Source of the DNA: Lingula anatina
Lineage: Eukaryota > Brachiopoda > Lingulata > Lingulida > Lingulidae
Assembly: GCF_001039355.2 (NCBI RefSeq)
Contig: NW_019775636.1
Location: 799,821-830,848 of the forward strand
DNA length: 31,028 bases
Direction: 5' to 3'
In this document: one piece after another, positions 30,545-31,028 of the stretch
Layout of the letters: the number at the start of each line of letters is the position of its first letter
Position numbering within the stretch: position 1 is the first letter of the stretch
The notes under the pieces: generated by a model
What the model saw: the letters and a program-made list of their open reading frames with translations, nothing else
What the model was told of the DNA's origin: nothing
Databases searched by the model: none
Position numbers and translations under genes: made by a program

Positions 30545-31028
30545 GACCCAGATAACTGATCAGCTTATCACAGATTTTTATTATTGTTAAGCATCATTTG
30601 TACAAATTTCAGAAATATTCCACAAGATTTGACAAAATTATTAATGTTTAACTATTTTAAGGTCTGGGTTTTGCCAGTCTTTTCAATATAATTTTCAGTT
30701 TTCCCAAATATGTTTTCCAAAAAACACTTTTCATTAGACACAGACAACTGATCAGCTTATCACAGATTTTTATTGTTGTTAAGCATCATTTGTACAAATT
30801 TCAGAAATATTGGACCAGATTTGACAAAATTATTAACGTTTAACTATTTCAAGTCCTGCAAATTCCCAGTCTTTTCAATATAATTTTCAGTTTTCCCAAA
30901 TATGTTGTCCCAAAAAACACTTTTCATTAGACACAGACAACTGCTCAGCTTATCACAGATTTTTATTGTTGTTAAGCATCATTTGTACAAATTTCATAAA
31001 TATTGGACTAGATTTGACAAAATTATTA
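30545..31028. repeat. Satellite of 192-193 bp, about 2.5 copies
   Basis: Units are marked by AACTGATCAGCTTATCACAG at 30554 and 30746 and a variant at 30939 (spacing 192 and 193). They are almost identical over their length. The array is cut by the window edge, so its full size is unknown. Confidence 0.95.

Overview
This is eukaryotic, intron-rich, AT-rich DNA. It looks like the nuclear genome of a marine invertebrate, probably a lophotrochozoan such as a mollusc. The clues are an animal Rab2 gene with small exons in long introns, a secreted von Willebrand factor A (VWA) protein, many small MITE-like elements, and GT, poly-T and poly-C tracts. The organism assignment is inference. Both recognisable genes are on the + strand, and I see no credible protein gene on the - strand. 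There are no tRNA, rRNA or CRISPR features, and two single N bases (14952 and 18184).

Layout: 1-1.6 kb is intergenic. A CRE palindrome and an ETS site at 1.63-1.68 kb precede the Rab2 gene (1733-11360), a small GTPase of the ER-Golgi and endolysosomal system. Every Rab2 exon joins in frame into a 212/213-residue protein. Its last two coding positions are each duplicated. Two 69-nt exons (8583-8651 and 8780-8848) both encode helix alpha5. Two terminal exons (10790-10885 and 11262-11360) both encode a hypervariable tail ending in Cys-Cys. If the choices are independent, one locus could make four Rab2 isoforms. This is the most interesting system in the window. Rab2 also holds a recent partial copy of exon 5 with an in-frame stop, a 19-bp minisatellite that starts inside exon 4 and runs over its splice donor, and two copies of a MITE-like repeat.

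11.8-15.2 kb is Rab2 3' flank and simple repeats. At 15.28 kb a TATA box begins a second gene: signal peptide exon (15377-15544), linker exon (16459-16612) and a complete VWA domain exon with an intact MIDAS (16987-17547). It either ends seven nucleotides past the VWA donor or continues into exons I can only propose weakly (25593-25689, 26509-26614).

17.6-22.2 kb is a diverged array of long repeats that appears to be a duplicated block of about 2.0-2.2 kb. 22.5-31 kb is mobile-element and repeat territory. It contains a 335-bp MITE between TTAA duplications, a 1-kb hAT-like element inside a GT microsatellite, two G-rich tandem arrays in inverted orientation about 1 kb apart around a TATA box, a perfect 39-bp inverted repeat whose spacer carries a hammerhead-like core, and a satellite of 192-193 bp running off the right edge.
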